The notes below the pieces were generated by a model. That model ran no database searches. It saw only the letters and a list, made by a program, of their open reading frames with translations, and had not been told where the DNA came from. The position numbers and the translations under genes are program-made. Positions 1 to 8,185 of a stretch of DNA of 64,000 bases are shown piece by piece. Position 1 is the first letter of the stretch. Every line of letters starts with the position of its first letter. Source of the stretch: an uncultured Paracoccaceae bacterium (GTDB lineage Bacteria; Pseudomonadota; Alphaproteobacteria; Rhodobacterales; Rhodobacteraceae); the NCBI GenBank assembly GCA_947492825.1, contig CANLNT010000002.1:256501-320500 (forward strand), in the 5' to 3' direction.

Positions 1-838
1 CATGCAACCGCGCGGGTGCAGGCACCGTTCTGTCAGCGGCAAAATGGATCGCGGCAAGGTCCATCATGTTGACCCAAAAATCCGCCGTGGTGTCGACGGT
101 CAGTTCAGTAATGATCTGATCCACGCCCTCGAGATCAGCAAACAGCCGGGTCAACGGGGGTTTCACAACCATCTGAACTTTTGCGCCCCGATCTTTGAGC
201 ACGGGCAGGAACCGCGCGAACAAAACCGCATCGCCAAACCCCTGTTCCGGCAACACAACGATGGTCTTGCCGTCCAGAGGTTCGCCTTGCCATTCGGGAA
301 ATGGCAGATCACGCGGCTGCAGTTCCCCCGCAGCCCAGCGCGCCTTGTATGTCTGCAACGCGTTGGCGTAATCGCCTGCACCCAGCTGCGCAAAAGCCAG
401 CTGCAACTGCAGTTCAGGATCGTCGGGATGGTCCGAGATTGCGCCGGTAAGATAGGCGATGGACGCAGCATAGTCGCCCTTGCCACGCAGGCAACGCCCG
501 ATCATCGCTTTTTGTGTGCGATCGTCTGGCTTGTCCTGCAACAGACCACGTCGTATTTCCAGCGACCGGTCGTATTGGCCCAGATCGGACAGAATGTTTG
601 CCAGATTGTTGCGCACGCCCTTGTCGTTCGGATCCAGTGCAATGGCGCGTTCCTGCGCGCGCAGTCCGGCTGCGTGCCGACCCTGAACCCTGTGTAGCAC
701 ACCCAAATTGGACCAGACCCCAACATCGCCCGGGACTTGCGCCAGAAACTGGGCATAGCCGCGTGCGGCATCTTCAAACGCTCCGTCTTGATGCGATTTA
801 ACCGCCGCTTGGCGCAAGTCTTTGAGGGTGCCTGCCAT
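1..838 (-). CDS. TPR protein with glycosyltransferase-like C-terminal region (3' end outside window)
   Basis: Translating the minus strand from the ATG at 838 gives an open frame of about 279 codons running off the left edge. The first ~160 residues show tetratricopeptide repeats (NLGVLHRVQGRHAAGL, then NNLANILSDLGQYDRSL and ALDPNDKG-type turns). The part from about residue 195 (KTIVVLPEQGFGDAVLFARF) looks like the start of the glycosyltransferase-like domain that follows TPRs in many bacterial OGT/SPINDLY-type proteins. The gene starts 8 nt after the preceding unknown gene ends and is probably in its operon. The TPR call is firm. The enzymatic role is inferred, because the catalytic half is not in the window. 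Confidence 0.75.
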   Translation of the reverse strand, partial: MAGTLKDLRQAAVKSHQDGAFEDAARGYAQFLAQVPGDVGVWSNLGVLHRVQGRHAAGLRAQERAIALDPNDKGVRNNLANILSDLGQYDRSLEIRRGLLQDKPDDRTQKAMIGRCLRGKGDYAASIAYLTGAISDHPDDPELQLQLAFAQLGAGDYANALQTYKARWAAGELQPRDLPFPEWQGEPLDGKTIVVLPEQGFGDAVLFARFLPVLKDRGAKVQMVVKPPLTRLFADLEGVDQIITELTVDTTADFWVNMMDLAAIHFAADRTVPAPARLH

Positions 839-846
839 TGTCGGGC

Positions 847-1632
847 CTAGTCGGCCTTGTCCCGCTTGACGGGGTTGACCAATGTTCGCGGCCTGCGTTC
901 TTCCGCCGCTTCAAACAGCGAAAAGGTCTGGTTCACATAGTTCACCGCGCCCGAGATCATCTCCATATAGTCGTTCAGATCATCGGTCAGTTCAGCCTCG
1001 ACCAGTTGCACACCGCGGTCCTGCGGCATGGTCTCAAAGGTCACATAGAACAGCGGGTCACCCCGGTTGACTTTGATCGGACGGCTGGTGTCGTGCCATT
1101 CGAACGCCCACATCAATGGACGCGGCCAGACGTTGATCGGAAAGCGCCCACCAAAAATTGTGCCGGGCAGCGGGTTGCGCGAATGATGCATGAACGGTGC
1201 GATCTGGCTCATATAGACGGGCTGATCGGCGATAAAGACATACGGAAGCTCAAGCTGCAGGCTGGGCACATCCGGATAGCGCCATTCATGCTCTGCCGTG
1301 ATGTGCAGCTTTTCCCGCAGCTTGTTGCCCCTGATCCCGGACTTATCGCCATTGAGGTTCCGCATCGCCGGGCGGCCATCATTGTCGCGGATGAATTCCA
1401 GATGCAGATCGAACGGGCAGCGCACCACGAAATAGCGGCTTTCAAGGTTGATCACCGCCGGGCAGCGCGAGGCGCTCTTGGCGTGGTTCTTGTTCATCTC
1501 GACAGAGCGGACACGTTCAGGCGGATAATAGACGATGCTCGCCTTTTTCTGGTTCAGAAACCAACCCACCTGCACGGGTCCCTTGTCGGTTCCCGTGCCT
1601 TCGGTGTTTTCAAAATGCACCGATAGCTGCAT
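847..1632 (-). CDS. Conserved hypothetical protein, 261 aa
   Basis: I do not recognise this family. The start ATG at 1632 follows a good ribosome site (AAAGGAGAC, about 6 nt upstream). There is no signal peptide or transmembrane segment. The sequence is rich in aromatic residues and prolines, with a Cys near residue 57 (SRCPAVINLESRYFVVRCPFD), consistent with a compact cytoplasmic domain. It lies between a glycosyltransferase and a TPR/glycosyltransferase-like gene on the same strand, so a role in the same glycan pathway is plausible, but that rests on context only. Confidence 0.75.
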   Translation of the reverse strand: MQLSVHFENTEGTGTDKGPVQVGWFLNQKKASIVYYPPERVRSVEMNKNHAKSASRCPAVINLESRYFVVRCPFDLHLEFIRDNDGRPAMRNLNGDKSGIRGNKLREKLHITAEHEWRYPDVPSLQLELPYVFIADQPVYMSQIAPFMHHSRNPLPGTIFGGRFPINVWPRPLMWAFEWHDTSRPIKVNRGDPLFYVTFETMPQDRGVQLVEAELTDDLNDYMEMISGAVNYVNQTFSLFEAAEERRPRTLVNPVKRDKAD

Positions 1633-1707
1633 GCCTTGTCTCCTTTGCCTGCGGGCCGCTTGGCACAGTTATACCCACAGTCGACCAGATTGCCCAAGAC
1701 TGCGGCT

Positions 1708-3378
1708 TTATTTTGGCTTTTGCGGCGTAATCGTCACAAGATCGTATTTCGCCAGAAACAATACCGCCGCCTGCATTTGTTCCACACCCAGCGGCGAGGC
1801 GTCCTGCAATGCCGCAACGGGACATGGCCCCATTTCACTGATCAGCGACGACAGCGCGACGATTTGCGCATCCGGCATGACCTTGCGACCATAAAGAGCG
1901 CGCCCATTCAGCCTGTCCAAATTGCCGAGTGTCTCATGGTCAAGCGGTTTGCGCGATTGTACGATGTCCTCTGGATCCCAGCAGTTGGATGGATAACCCG
2001 CATAAAGCTGAAAAGCATCGACTTCGAGCGGATTGATCGCCCCGCTTCGCAGCGGCGGCGTTGACGGCTCACCAACTGCCCGCCGCTTGGATAGTTCATC
2101 GGCCAATGCCTCATACTGCGGGATAACAGCCGACCAATCAAAGGTCCGCCGCACATGCATCTGTGCTGCCTGCCCCATCTCCGCTCGCAATTCGGCGTCA
2201 TTGACCAACGCACCCAGCGCCTGCGCATAGGCACGCACGTCGATCTGGGTCTGTTGCTGCATCAGCGATAAAAAGCGAAGGTAATCATCGGTGCCATCGG
2301 CAAACCGTTCAGCCAGTCTGATCCCGCTGGCCTGCCCTGCATCCGGCATCCGTGTCGGGATCAGGAACCCGGTTTCACCATGCACGATAGTATCGCGAAA
2401 TCCGTTCCAATCCGGCATGACCACCGGCAGACCAGCGGCCATCGCCTCGACCGGGACAAGGCCAAATGTCTCCTGAATATTGTCCACCGGCAGGGTGAAG
2501 ATATCTGCGCCGCCCCATATATGCCGCCGTACGTCAGGCACGCGTCCGTCGATCAGCGTGACTTTGACCGATGGTGCCAGCGTCTTGGCACCGGTTTCAT
2601 GCAACGTCGTTTCCGCCTCTCGGCTGGCCCAGCCAACCATCCAAAGGTGGACCGGTTTGCCAGCGGCCTGCGCCACCTCTTCCAGCGCAAGGAACAAAGG
2701 CACCGGGTTGGCCTTTTCCACGCTGGTGATCCGTCCCATGGTCATCACCACGACGGCATCGTCTGGCGCGCCAAAGCGGGTGCGCATCGCGGCACGTTGG
2801 CTGGCACCTTGTTTAAATTCAGCCGTCTGAATGCCCAGTGGAATGATCGGCAGTTGCGGCTGCGGCACACGGGTCGCGCCAAAGCGTTGCCGGATGAAAT
2901 CCGCCTCGAGTGAGATCTGCTGACTGACCACGCTATGCACCGCGCGGCTGGTGCAGATGATCGCGTCCCAATCCTCAACCGGTTCAAGCATCAATCGGTG
3001 CAACCCCTCCATCACCCTCCGGGTGGACATGGTGTGGGTGATCCCGATCAATGAACATTTCTGCGCACCAAACCGCTGCCGCCGCCACGGCGCATCCAGA
3101 TAGCCCGGTCCGGGAAAGAAGATGGCGCTTTTGTCGGTAAAGTCGTGCGGACCGCGCAATGTGGCCACGTCGATAGGTCGGGTTTCGCCCATCGACCGGG
3201 CCAGTTCGTCAAACGTGGCCGCGGCTTTCTTGTGTTGGGTCACAGCGTGCAGGGTGTCGCCTGCCGCGTGGTCCAGATAGCCGCGCAAGAACGATTGCCC
3301 TGCGCTGCGCCGTCCGACCAGATCCTTTCCCGCACCTTCAATTGCATCGTCGTGGAAAAAGATCGCCGTTCTGGTCAT
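1708..3378 (-). CDS. Glycosyltransferase, GT4 family (GT-B fold)
   Basis: A 556-aa retaining glycosyltransferase. The C-terminal nucleotide-sugar half carries the GT4 E-x7-E signature (E303 and E311 in QETFGLVPVEAMAAGLPVV), followed by GFRDTIVHGETGFLIP. The N-terminal half contains IGITHTMSTRRVMEGL and ends with the interdomain IIPLGIQT. About 150 extra residues follow the usual GT4 end and match nothing I recognise. It probably transfers a sugar from an NDP donor to a cell-surface or storage glycan. It is transcribed just after the Gfo/Idh gene (3-nt gap) and shares its operon with ThuA and that oxidoreductase. Donor and acceptor are unknown. Confidence 0.85.
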   Translation of the reverse strand: MTRTAIFFHDDAIEGAGKDLVGRRSAGQSFLRGYLDHAAGDTLHAVTQHKKAAATFDELARSMGETRPIDVATLRGPHDFTDKSAIFFPGPGYLDAPWRRQRFGAQKCSLIGITHTMSTRRVMEGLHRLMLEPVEDWDAIICTSRAVHSVVSQQISLEADFIRQRFGATRVPQPQLPIIPLGIQTAEFKQGASQRAAMRTRFGAPDDAVVVMTMGRITSVEKANPVPLFLALEEVAQAAGKPVHLWMVGWASREAETTLHETGAKTLAPSVKVTLIDGRVPDVRRHIWGGADIFTLPVDNIQETFGLVPVEAMAAGLPVVMPDWNGFRDTIVHGETGFLIPTRMPDAGQASGIRLAERFADGTDDYLRFLSLMQQQTQIDVRAYAQALGALVNDAELRAEMGQAAQMHVRRTFDWSAVIPQYEALADELSKRRAVGEPSTPPLRSGAINPLEVDAFQLYAGYPSNCWDPEDIVQSRKPLDHETLGNLDRLNGRALYGRKVMPDAQIVALSSLISEMGPCPVAALQDASPLGVEQMQAAVLFLAKYDLVTITPQKPK

Positions 3379-3381
3379 GCG

Positions 3382-4437
3382 TTACACAACCACATCCACG
3401 CAGCCCTGACCATCCGATGTCACCGCCGCATCCAACGCCTTTTGCAGGCTGGCGCCACGGGCGAAATCCGGCCCCGCAGGCTGGCCCGCACGGATGGCCG
3501 CGATAAAGCGGGTATAGTTGGTTTCAACCGGCGGAACGGGCATGTCCTGCCATGCGCCGGTCTGCAAATCCGGCTCAAGGCAAGCGCGCAGGATGCTTTG
3601 GTTGTCTTCAAACCGCACATCCAGCCCACCTTTGGTGCCAAAGACCCGCAGGCGCAGATCATTGATATGCCCGCTTGCCATGCGGCTGGCGTGGATCACG
3701 CCCACAGCACCGTTTTCCAGCGCGACCTGCATGGTCATGCTGTCATTGGCATCAAGCGGATATTCCCCAATCTGGTTGCCCGGCGCTTTGTCGAACGTGG
3801 TCAGACGCGATGAAACGCGCGCCGCATCACCACCCGCCACAAGGCAGGCAAAGTCCAGAATGTGGACACCCACATCGCCCAGCACACCCATTGATCCGTG
3901 TTGCGTAGACAGACGCCACAACCACTGGCTTTCGGTCTTCCAATCGCCCCACGCGGCCTGTGTCAGCCAGCTTTGCAGATAGGACGCCTCAAAATGCCGG
4001 ACCTCTCCGATGGCACCGCTTTCCACGAGCCTTGCTGCCTCGATCACGGCGGGCACGTTTCGATAAGTCAGGTTGACCATGTTGACGACGCCAGCCTGTT
4101 TCGCCGCATCTGCCATCGCGGCTGCATCGGCATGGTTGGTCGCCAGCGGCTTTTCGCACAACACATGTTTGCCTGCGTCCAGCAGCGGCATGGTGGTCCG
4201 GTGGTGCACGGCATCTGGCGTCACATTCGACACCGCATCAAATGCGCCCCATGCAATCGCATCCGCCAGACTGTCAAAGCCGTGGCTGATCCCATATTTT
4301 GCGTTGAAGTCATGCAATTGCGCCGGATTGGTGTCGACACCGGCCACCAGTTGCACACCATCCATCGCCGCATAGGCGTCGGCATGCGCGTTGGCCATGC
4401 CGCCGGTGCCCAAGATCAGAACACGGATATCGCTCAC
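3382..4437 (-). CDS. Gfo/Idh/MocA family NAD(P)-dependent oxidoreductase
   Basis: A 351-aa sugar or inositol dehydrogenase-type protein. A Rossmann motif opens the protein (LILGTGGMANAHADAY, residues ~7-22), the family EKP motif is present (CEKPLATNHADAAAM, ~94-108), and a C-terminal alpha/beta domain follows. It overlaps the upstream ThuA gene by 4 nt (ATGA), so the two are translationally coupled. Pairing of a Gfo/Idh enzyme with a ThuA-domain protein is common in sugar-oxidation operons, where oxidised disaccharides or sugar derivatives are handled. The substrate cannot be read from the sequence. Confidence 0.88.
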   Translation of the reverse strand: MSDIRVLILGTGGMANAHADAYAAMDGVQLVAGVDTNPAQLHDFNAKYGISHGFDSLADAIAWGAFDAVSNVTPDAVHHRTTMPLLDAGKHVLCEKPLATNHADAAAMADAAKQAGVVNMVNLTYRNVPAVIEAARLVESGAIGEVRHFEASYLQSWLTQAAWGDWKTESQWLWRLSTQHGSMGVLGDVGVHILDFACLVAGGDAARVSSRLTTFDKAPGNQIGEYPLDANDSMTMQVALENGAVGVIHASRMASGHINDLRLRVFGTKGGLDVRFEDNQSILRACLEPDLQTGAWQDMPVPPVETNYTRFIAAIRAGQPAGPDFARGASLQKALDAAVTSDGQGCVDVVV

Positions 4438-5219
4438 CGGTAGCCCTCTTCACCGTCCTGATGCAGGCGCGGCCCGCGTTCCTCGATTGGCTCCAACGCC
4501 TCTGTCACCGGAACATTGGGTGCGGCGAGCGGATCCGCCACGCGGCGCACAGGGTTATGCGCCCATTTCACCGCATTGCGCAACACAGTCTGCACGTTGG
4601 CATCATGATAGGTTGGATAAGTCTCGTGCCCCGGGCGGAAGTAGAATATGTTTCCAGCCCCACGTTTGTAGGTCAGGCCAGAGCGGAACACCTCGCCCCC
4701 CTGAAACCAACTGACGAACACGGTTTCCAGCGGCTCTGGCACGCCAAAGGGCTCGCCATACATCTCTTCGTTTTCAAGCTCGAAATGGTCCGGAAGGCCC
4801 GCAGCGATTGGATGGTTCCGACTGGTCAACCAAAGCCGCTCCCGCTCGCCGGCTTCGCGCCAGGTCAGATTGCAGGCCGCACCCATCAACCGCGTGAAGG
4901 GCTTTGCGAAATGCGCCGAATGCAGCGCGATAAAGCCCATGCCGGACCAGACCGCTTCGACCACGCGCTGCGTGACCTCGTCAGAGACGTCACCGTGGGC
5001 TGCATGGCCCCACCACACCAGCACGTCTGTTTCGGCCAGACGTTCCTTGGTCAGACCATGTTCCGGCTCTTGCAAGGTCGCAGTGGTGGCGGCGATGTCG
5101 CCCGCGCTGTTCAGGCAATCCGCGATCGTTTGATGCATCCCACCGGGATAAAGATCGGCAACGATCTTGTTGGTTTGTTCGTGGACATTTTCGCCCCAGA
5201 CAACGGCCCTAATAGTCAT
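4434..5219 (-). CDS. ThuA-like (trehalose utilisation) domain protein
   Basis: A 261-aa class-I glutamine-amidotransferase-like protein of the ThuA family. Typical ThuA segments are ETDVLVWWGHAAHG (~65-78), GMGFIALHSAHFAKPF (~92-107) and YKRGAGNIFYFRPGHETYPTY (~188-208). ThuA-type proteins isomerise or process keto-sugars made by partner dehydrogenases. Here the partner is the overlapping Gfo/Idh gene. The start at 5219 is the first Met and lies 182 bp from the divergent flavodoxin gene. The reaction in this organism is inferred. Confidence 0.85.
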   Translation of the reverse strand: MTIRAVVWGENVHEQTNKIVADLYPGGMHQTIADCLNSAGDIAATTATLQEPEHGLTKERLAETDVLVWWGHAAHGDVSDEVTQRVVEAVWSGMGFIALHSAHFAKPFTRLMGAACNLTWREAGERERLWLTSRNHPIAAGLPDHFELENEEMYGEPFGVPEPLETVFVSWFQGGEVFRSGLTYKRGAGNIFYFRPGHETYPTYHDANVQTVLRNAVKWAHNPVRRVADPLAAPNVPVTEALEPIEERGPRLHQDGEEGYR

Positions 5220-5401
5220 GATTATATGGTCCCAAAACGCTTTGGATGATAGATTGCAACGCCTCTACCAACAATGCAACGACAAGCAACAGGAAACTGC
5301 GAACTGGCGTTCATTGATCTCGAACAAAGCGGCGCTGCTGGCGTTCTGGCAGGATCTTCACCACGCCCACCCAAGGGACACCATCAAAAAGGAGCGCCGC
5401 C

Positions 5402-5926
5402 ATGTCTGTTCTGATTCTGTTTGATACGATTGAAGGCCACACAGCCAAAATCGCCGCATTTGCGCAAAACGCGCTGGCCGCGGTGGGGCAATCGGTCGTG
5501 ATGTGCAACACATCTGACCAAAAAGTCGCGCCCGACTTTTCCGATGTGACCCACGTGGTACTGGCGGCCCCCGTGCATGAACGACGCCACCCCGAAACAT
5601 TCGAAGTGGTGCTGAACGCCAGCAGCGAAGAGTTATCTGCACGCAAGACATTGCTGTTATCTGTCAGCCTGAATGCCGCCTTTGCCGATGGGCTGGCAGA
5701 GGCGCAGGACTATGTGGACGAAATGGCACTGCGCACCGGGTTCTCCGCGTCAGATGTGATGTTGGTCGCCGGGGCCGTGAAAACTGGCAGTTACGACTAC
5801 TTTGAAACGCAGGTTGTGCGCCACGTTCTGCTTTCCGACAGGCCATATGATCCCAGTGATGGCGAGCGTGAATTCACTTACTGGGACGCGCTGACCGCGC
5901 GGCTGACCCGTTTTGCCGCCAGTTGA
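5402..5926 (+). CDS. Flavodoxin-domain protein, HemG-like (possible protoporphyrinogen oxidase)
   Basis: A 174-aa flavodoxin-fold protein. The N-terminus LILFDTIEGHTAKIA (residues ~4-18) matches the FMN phosphate-binding T-x-T/E-G-x-T loop. VVLAAPVHERRHPETF (~52-67) and the later MLVAGAVKTGSYDYFE segment match the menaquinone-dependent protoporphyrinogen oxidase (HemG) family. A strong ribosome site (AAAGGAG) precedes the ATG. It lies directly upstream of the bchG operon on the same strand but is separated from it by two PpsR sites, so it may have its own promoter. A role in tetrapyrrole synthesis fits family and position but is not proven. Confidence 0.7.
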   Translation: MSVLILFDTIEGHTAKIAAFAQNALAAVGQSVVMCNTSDQKVAPDFSDVTHVVLAAPVHERRHPETFEVVLNASSEELSARKTLLLSVSLNAAFADGLAEAQDYVDEMALRTGFSASDVMLVAGAVKTGSYDYFETQVVRHVLLSDRPYDPSDGEREFTYWDALTARLTRFAAS

Positions 5927-5946
5927 GTGCCATGAATTGTCGCACG

Positions 5947-5964
5947 TGTAAGGCCAAGTTTACA
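5947..5964. promoter_or_regulatory. PpsR/CrtJ operator, distal site of bchG
   Basis: Perfect TGT-N12-ACA palindrome (TGTAAGGCCAAGTTTACA), the consensus bound by the redox and light-responsive repressor PpsR/CrtJ. It lies 56 nt upstream of the bchG start, in the 76-bp gap after the flavodoxin gene. Confidence 0.8.
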
Positions 5965-5981
5965 CTTGCCGACTCTCACTA

Positions 5982-5999
5982 TGTCCACCTAAACTGACA
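5982..5999. promoter_or_regulatory. PpsR/CrtJ operator, proximal site of bchG
   Basis: Second perfect TGT-N12-ACA palindrome (TGTCCACCTAAACTGACA), 17 bp downstream of the first and ending 3 nt before the bchG ATG. Paired sites are typical of PpsR targets, which bind as cooperative tetramers. Its nearness to the start codon implies that repression would block initiation or early elongation. Confidence 0.8.
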
Positions 6000-6002
6000 T
6001 AC

Positions 6003-6908
6003 ATGAGTGTCACTTCTGATCTCTCCCCCGCGACACGCCGCTGGCCAGAGCCGCGCGCGGCATTGCGGCTGATTAAGCCTGTCACGTGGTTTCCCCCGAT
6101 GTGGGCCTACCTTTGTGGTGTCGTGTCTTCCGGCGCGTCCCCTGCCGGGCAATGGATGCTGGTGATCCTTGGCGTCATCTTGGCCGGGCCAATTGTGTGC
6201 GGCATGTCACAGGCCGCCAACGATTGGTGCGATCGCCACGTCGACGCCATCAACGAACCAGATCGCCCGATCCCTTCGGGACGCATTCCCGGTCGCTGGG
6301 GCCTTTGGATCGCCTTGGCGATGTCGGTGCTGTCACTTTGTGTTGGGTGGCAGCTTGGCACATGGGGCTTTGTCGCCACGTGCCTCGGCGTTGCCGCCGC
6401 CTGGGCGTATTCCGCCGAACCGGTGCGCCTGAAGATCTCTGGTTGGTGGGGACCGGGCCTTGTAGGCTTGTCATATGAGACCTTGCCGTGGATCACCGGG
6501 GCCGCCGTGCTGTCCGCTGGTGCCCCCAAGGTCGAAGTCCTCTTGATCGCCCTTATCTACGGAATCGGCGCGCACGGCATCATGACGCTGAACGATTTCA
6601 AGGCGCTGGAGGGCGACCGCCAAACCGGCGTCAATTCCCTGCCCGTTACACTTGGCCCCGCGCGCGCCGCGCGTGTTGCCTGCTGGATCATGCTGGTGCC
6701 ACAACTGGCCGTGACCGCCATGCTGATCGCCTGGGACAAGCCCTGGCACAGCCTGATCATTGGCGCGCTGATCCTTGCACAGGTCGCGGCGATGCGTGTT
6801 CTGCTGCGCGATCCGAAGGGCCGCGCGCCTTGGTACAACGGCACCGGCATCGTACTTTACATCAGCGGCATGATGGTCGCCGCCTTTGCCCTGCGAGGTT
6901 TGACATGA
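6003..6908 (+). CDS. bchG: Bacteriochlorophyll synthase (geranylgeranyl/phytyl transferase)
   Basis: A 301-aa UbiA-family prenyltransferase that esterifies bacteriochlorophyllide a with geranylgeranyl diphosphate in the membrane. The first Asp-rich motif NDWCDRHVDAINEPDRPIPSG is at about residues 74-94 and the second region LNDFKALEGDRQTGVNSLP at about 197-215. Seven to nine hydrophobic helices are spread along the chain. It is the first gene of bchG-(PucC-like)-bchP-idi; its TGA overlaps the next ATG. Two PpsR sites lie directly upstream. Length and motifs are normal for the family. Confidence 0.96.
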   Translation: MSVTSDLSPATRRWPEPRAALRLIKPVTWFPPMWAYLCGVVSSGASPAGQWMLVILGVILAGPIVCGMSQAANDWCDRHVDAINEPDRPIPSGRIPGRWGLWIALAMSVLSLCVGWQLGTWGFVATCLGVAAAWAYSAEPVRLKISGWWGPGLVGLSYETLPWITGAAVLSAGAPKVEVLLIALIYGIGAHGIMTLNDFKALEGDRQTGVNSLPVTLGPARAARVACWIMLVPQLAVTAMLIAWDKPWHSLIIGALILAQVAAMRVLLRDPKGRAPWYNGTGIVLYISGMMVAAFALRGLT

Positions 6909-8185
6909 CGCTATCCTGGCTCCAGATCGTTCGGCTTGGTTTCGTGCAAATGGCGCTTGGGGCCATCGTCGTCCTGACCACCTCGACCCTGAACCGTTTG
7001 ATGGTGGTCGAGCTTGCCTTGCCCGCTGTTCTACCCGGTGCTTTGGTGGCCCTGCACTACGGCATTCAAATGACCCGGCCGCATTGGGGCTTTGCCTCTG
7101 ACGCGGGCGGCCGACGCACCCGTTGGATCATTGGCGGCATGATCGTTCTGGCCGCCGGTGCGCTCTTGGCCGCATTTGGCGTGCTTCTTCTGGACGGCTC
7201 TTTCGCGCTCGGCATGGCTATCTCTGTTGTCGCCTATGCGTTGATCGGCCTTGGGGTCGGGGCTTCTGGCACGTCGCTTTTGGCATTGCTGGCCACGACC
7301 ACCGCCCCGCATCGCCGCGCGGCCGCAGCCACGATTACTTGGCTGATGATGATCTTTGGCATCGCCATGACCGCAGGCGTCGTGGGCGCGATGCTTGACC
7401 CCTATACCCCGGCCCTGCTGATCCGCATCGTCGCAATTGTAGTCAGTGCAGCAACCCTGCTGACTTGCCTTTCTGTCTGGCGGATCGAACGCGGGCTGAT
7501 CGCGGTCACCGCACCCGACCCCACACCCTTTCGCGATGGCCTGGCAGAGGTTTGGTCCGAACGCCGCGCCCGCAATTTCACCCTGTTCGTCTTCCTGTCG
7601 ATGACCGCCTATTTCATGCAGGAATTGATCCTGGAACCCTACGCGGGCCTTGTCTTTGCCTTCACACCGGGTGAATCCACCTCACTTTCAGGTGCCCAGA
7701 ACGGCGGCGTGTTTATCGGGATGCTGACTGTCGGTATCGCCGCCACCGGGTTCAAGATCGGAGCTTTGCGCAATTGGGTCATGGCGGGCTGTATGGGCTC
7801 TGCCGCTGCCCTCGCAGTCATCACCCTGCTTGGCCCGCTTGGTCCCGGCGCACCCTTAATGCCTGCGGTTGTGGGGCTTGGGTTCTTTAACGGCATGTTC
7901 GCCGTGGCCGCCATCGGGTCGATGATGGCGCTGGCCGGTCAGGGGCGCGAACGTCGCGAAGGCACGCGCATGGGGCTGTGGGGCGCGGCTCAAGCCATCG
8001 CCGCAGGTTTTGGCGGGCTGGTCGGCGCGGCCATGGTTGACCTGATGCGCCTGTCGTTCACCGACACCCAAGCCTTTGGCACCGTGTTCATTTTTGAGGC
8101 TTTCCTCTTCATCGCAGCCACTCTGATGGCTGCCAAAATCATGGACCGGCGGATCGCGCCGGCCCACATGGTGCCAGGAGAATGA
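6905..8185 (+). CDS. PucC/LhaA-family MFS protein (BCH2-type)
   Basis: A 426-aa, ~12-helix protein of the PucC family, which assists assembly of light-harvesting complexes or bacteriochlorophyll delivery. The start is the ATG at 6905 (MTLSWLQIVRLGFVQMALG), which overlaps the bchG stop by 4 nt; the open frame upstream of it is shadow. Characteristic pieces are LNRLMVVELALPAVLPGALVALHYGIQMTRPHWG (~25-58, given in part) and FALGMAISVVAYALIGLGVGASGTSLLALLATT. This gene is regularly found between bchG and bchP in Rhodobacteraceae. Its exact cargo is not established. Confidence 0.9.
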   Translation: MTLSWLQIVRLGFVQMALGAIVVLTTSTLNRLMVVELALPAVLPGALVALHYGIQMTRPHWGFASDAGGRRTRWIIGGMIVLAAGALLAAFGVLLLDGSFALGMAISVVAYALIGLGVGASGTSLLALLATTTAPHRRAAAATITWLMMIFGIAMTAGVVGAMLDPYTPALLIRIVAIVVSAATLLTCLSVWRIERGLIAVTAPDPTPFRDGLAEVWSERRARNFTLFVFLSMTAYFMQELILEPYAGLVFAFTPGESTSLSGAQNGGVFIGMLTVGIAATGFKIGALRNWVMAGCMGSAAALAVITLLGPLGPGAPLMPAVVGLGFFNGMFAVAAIGSMMALAGQGRERREGTRMGLWGAAQAIAAGFGGLVGAAMVDLMRLSFTDTQAFGTVFIFEAFLFIAATLMAAKIMDRRIAPAHMVPGE

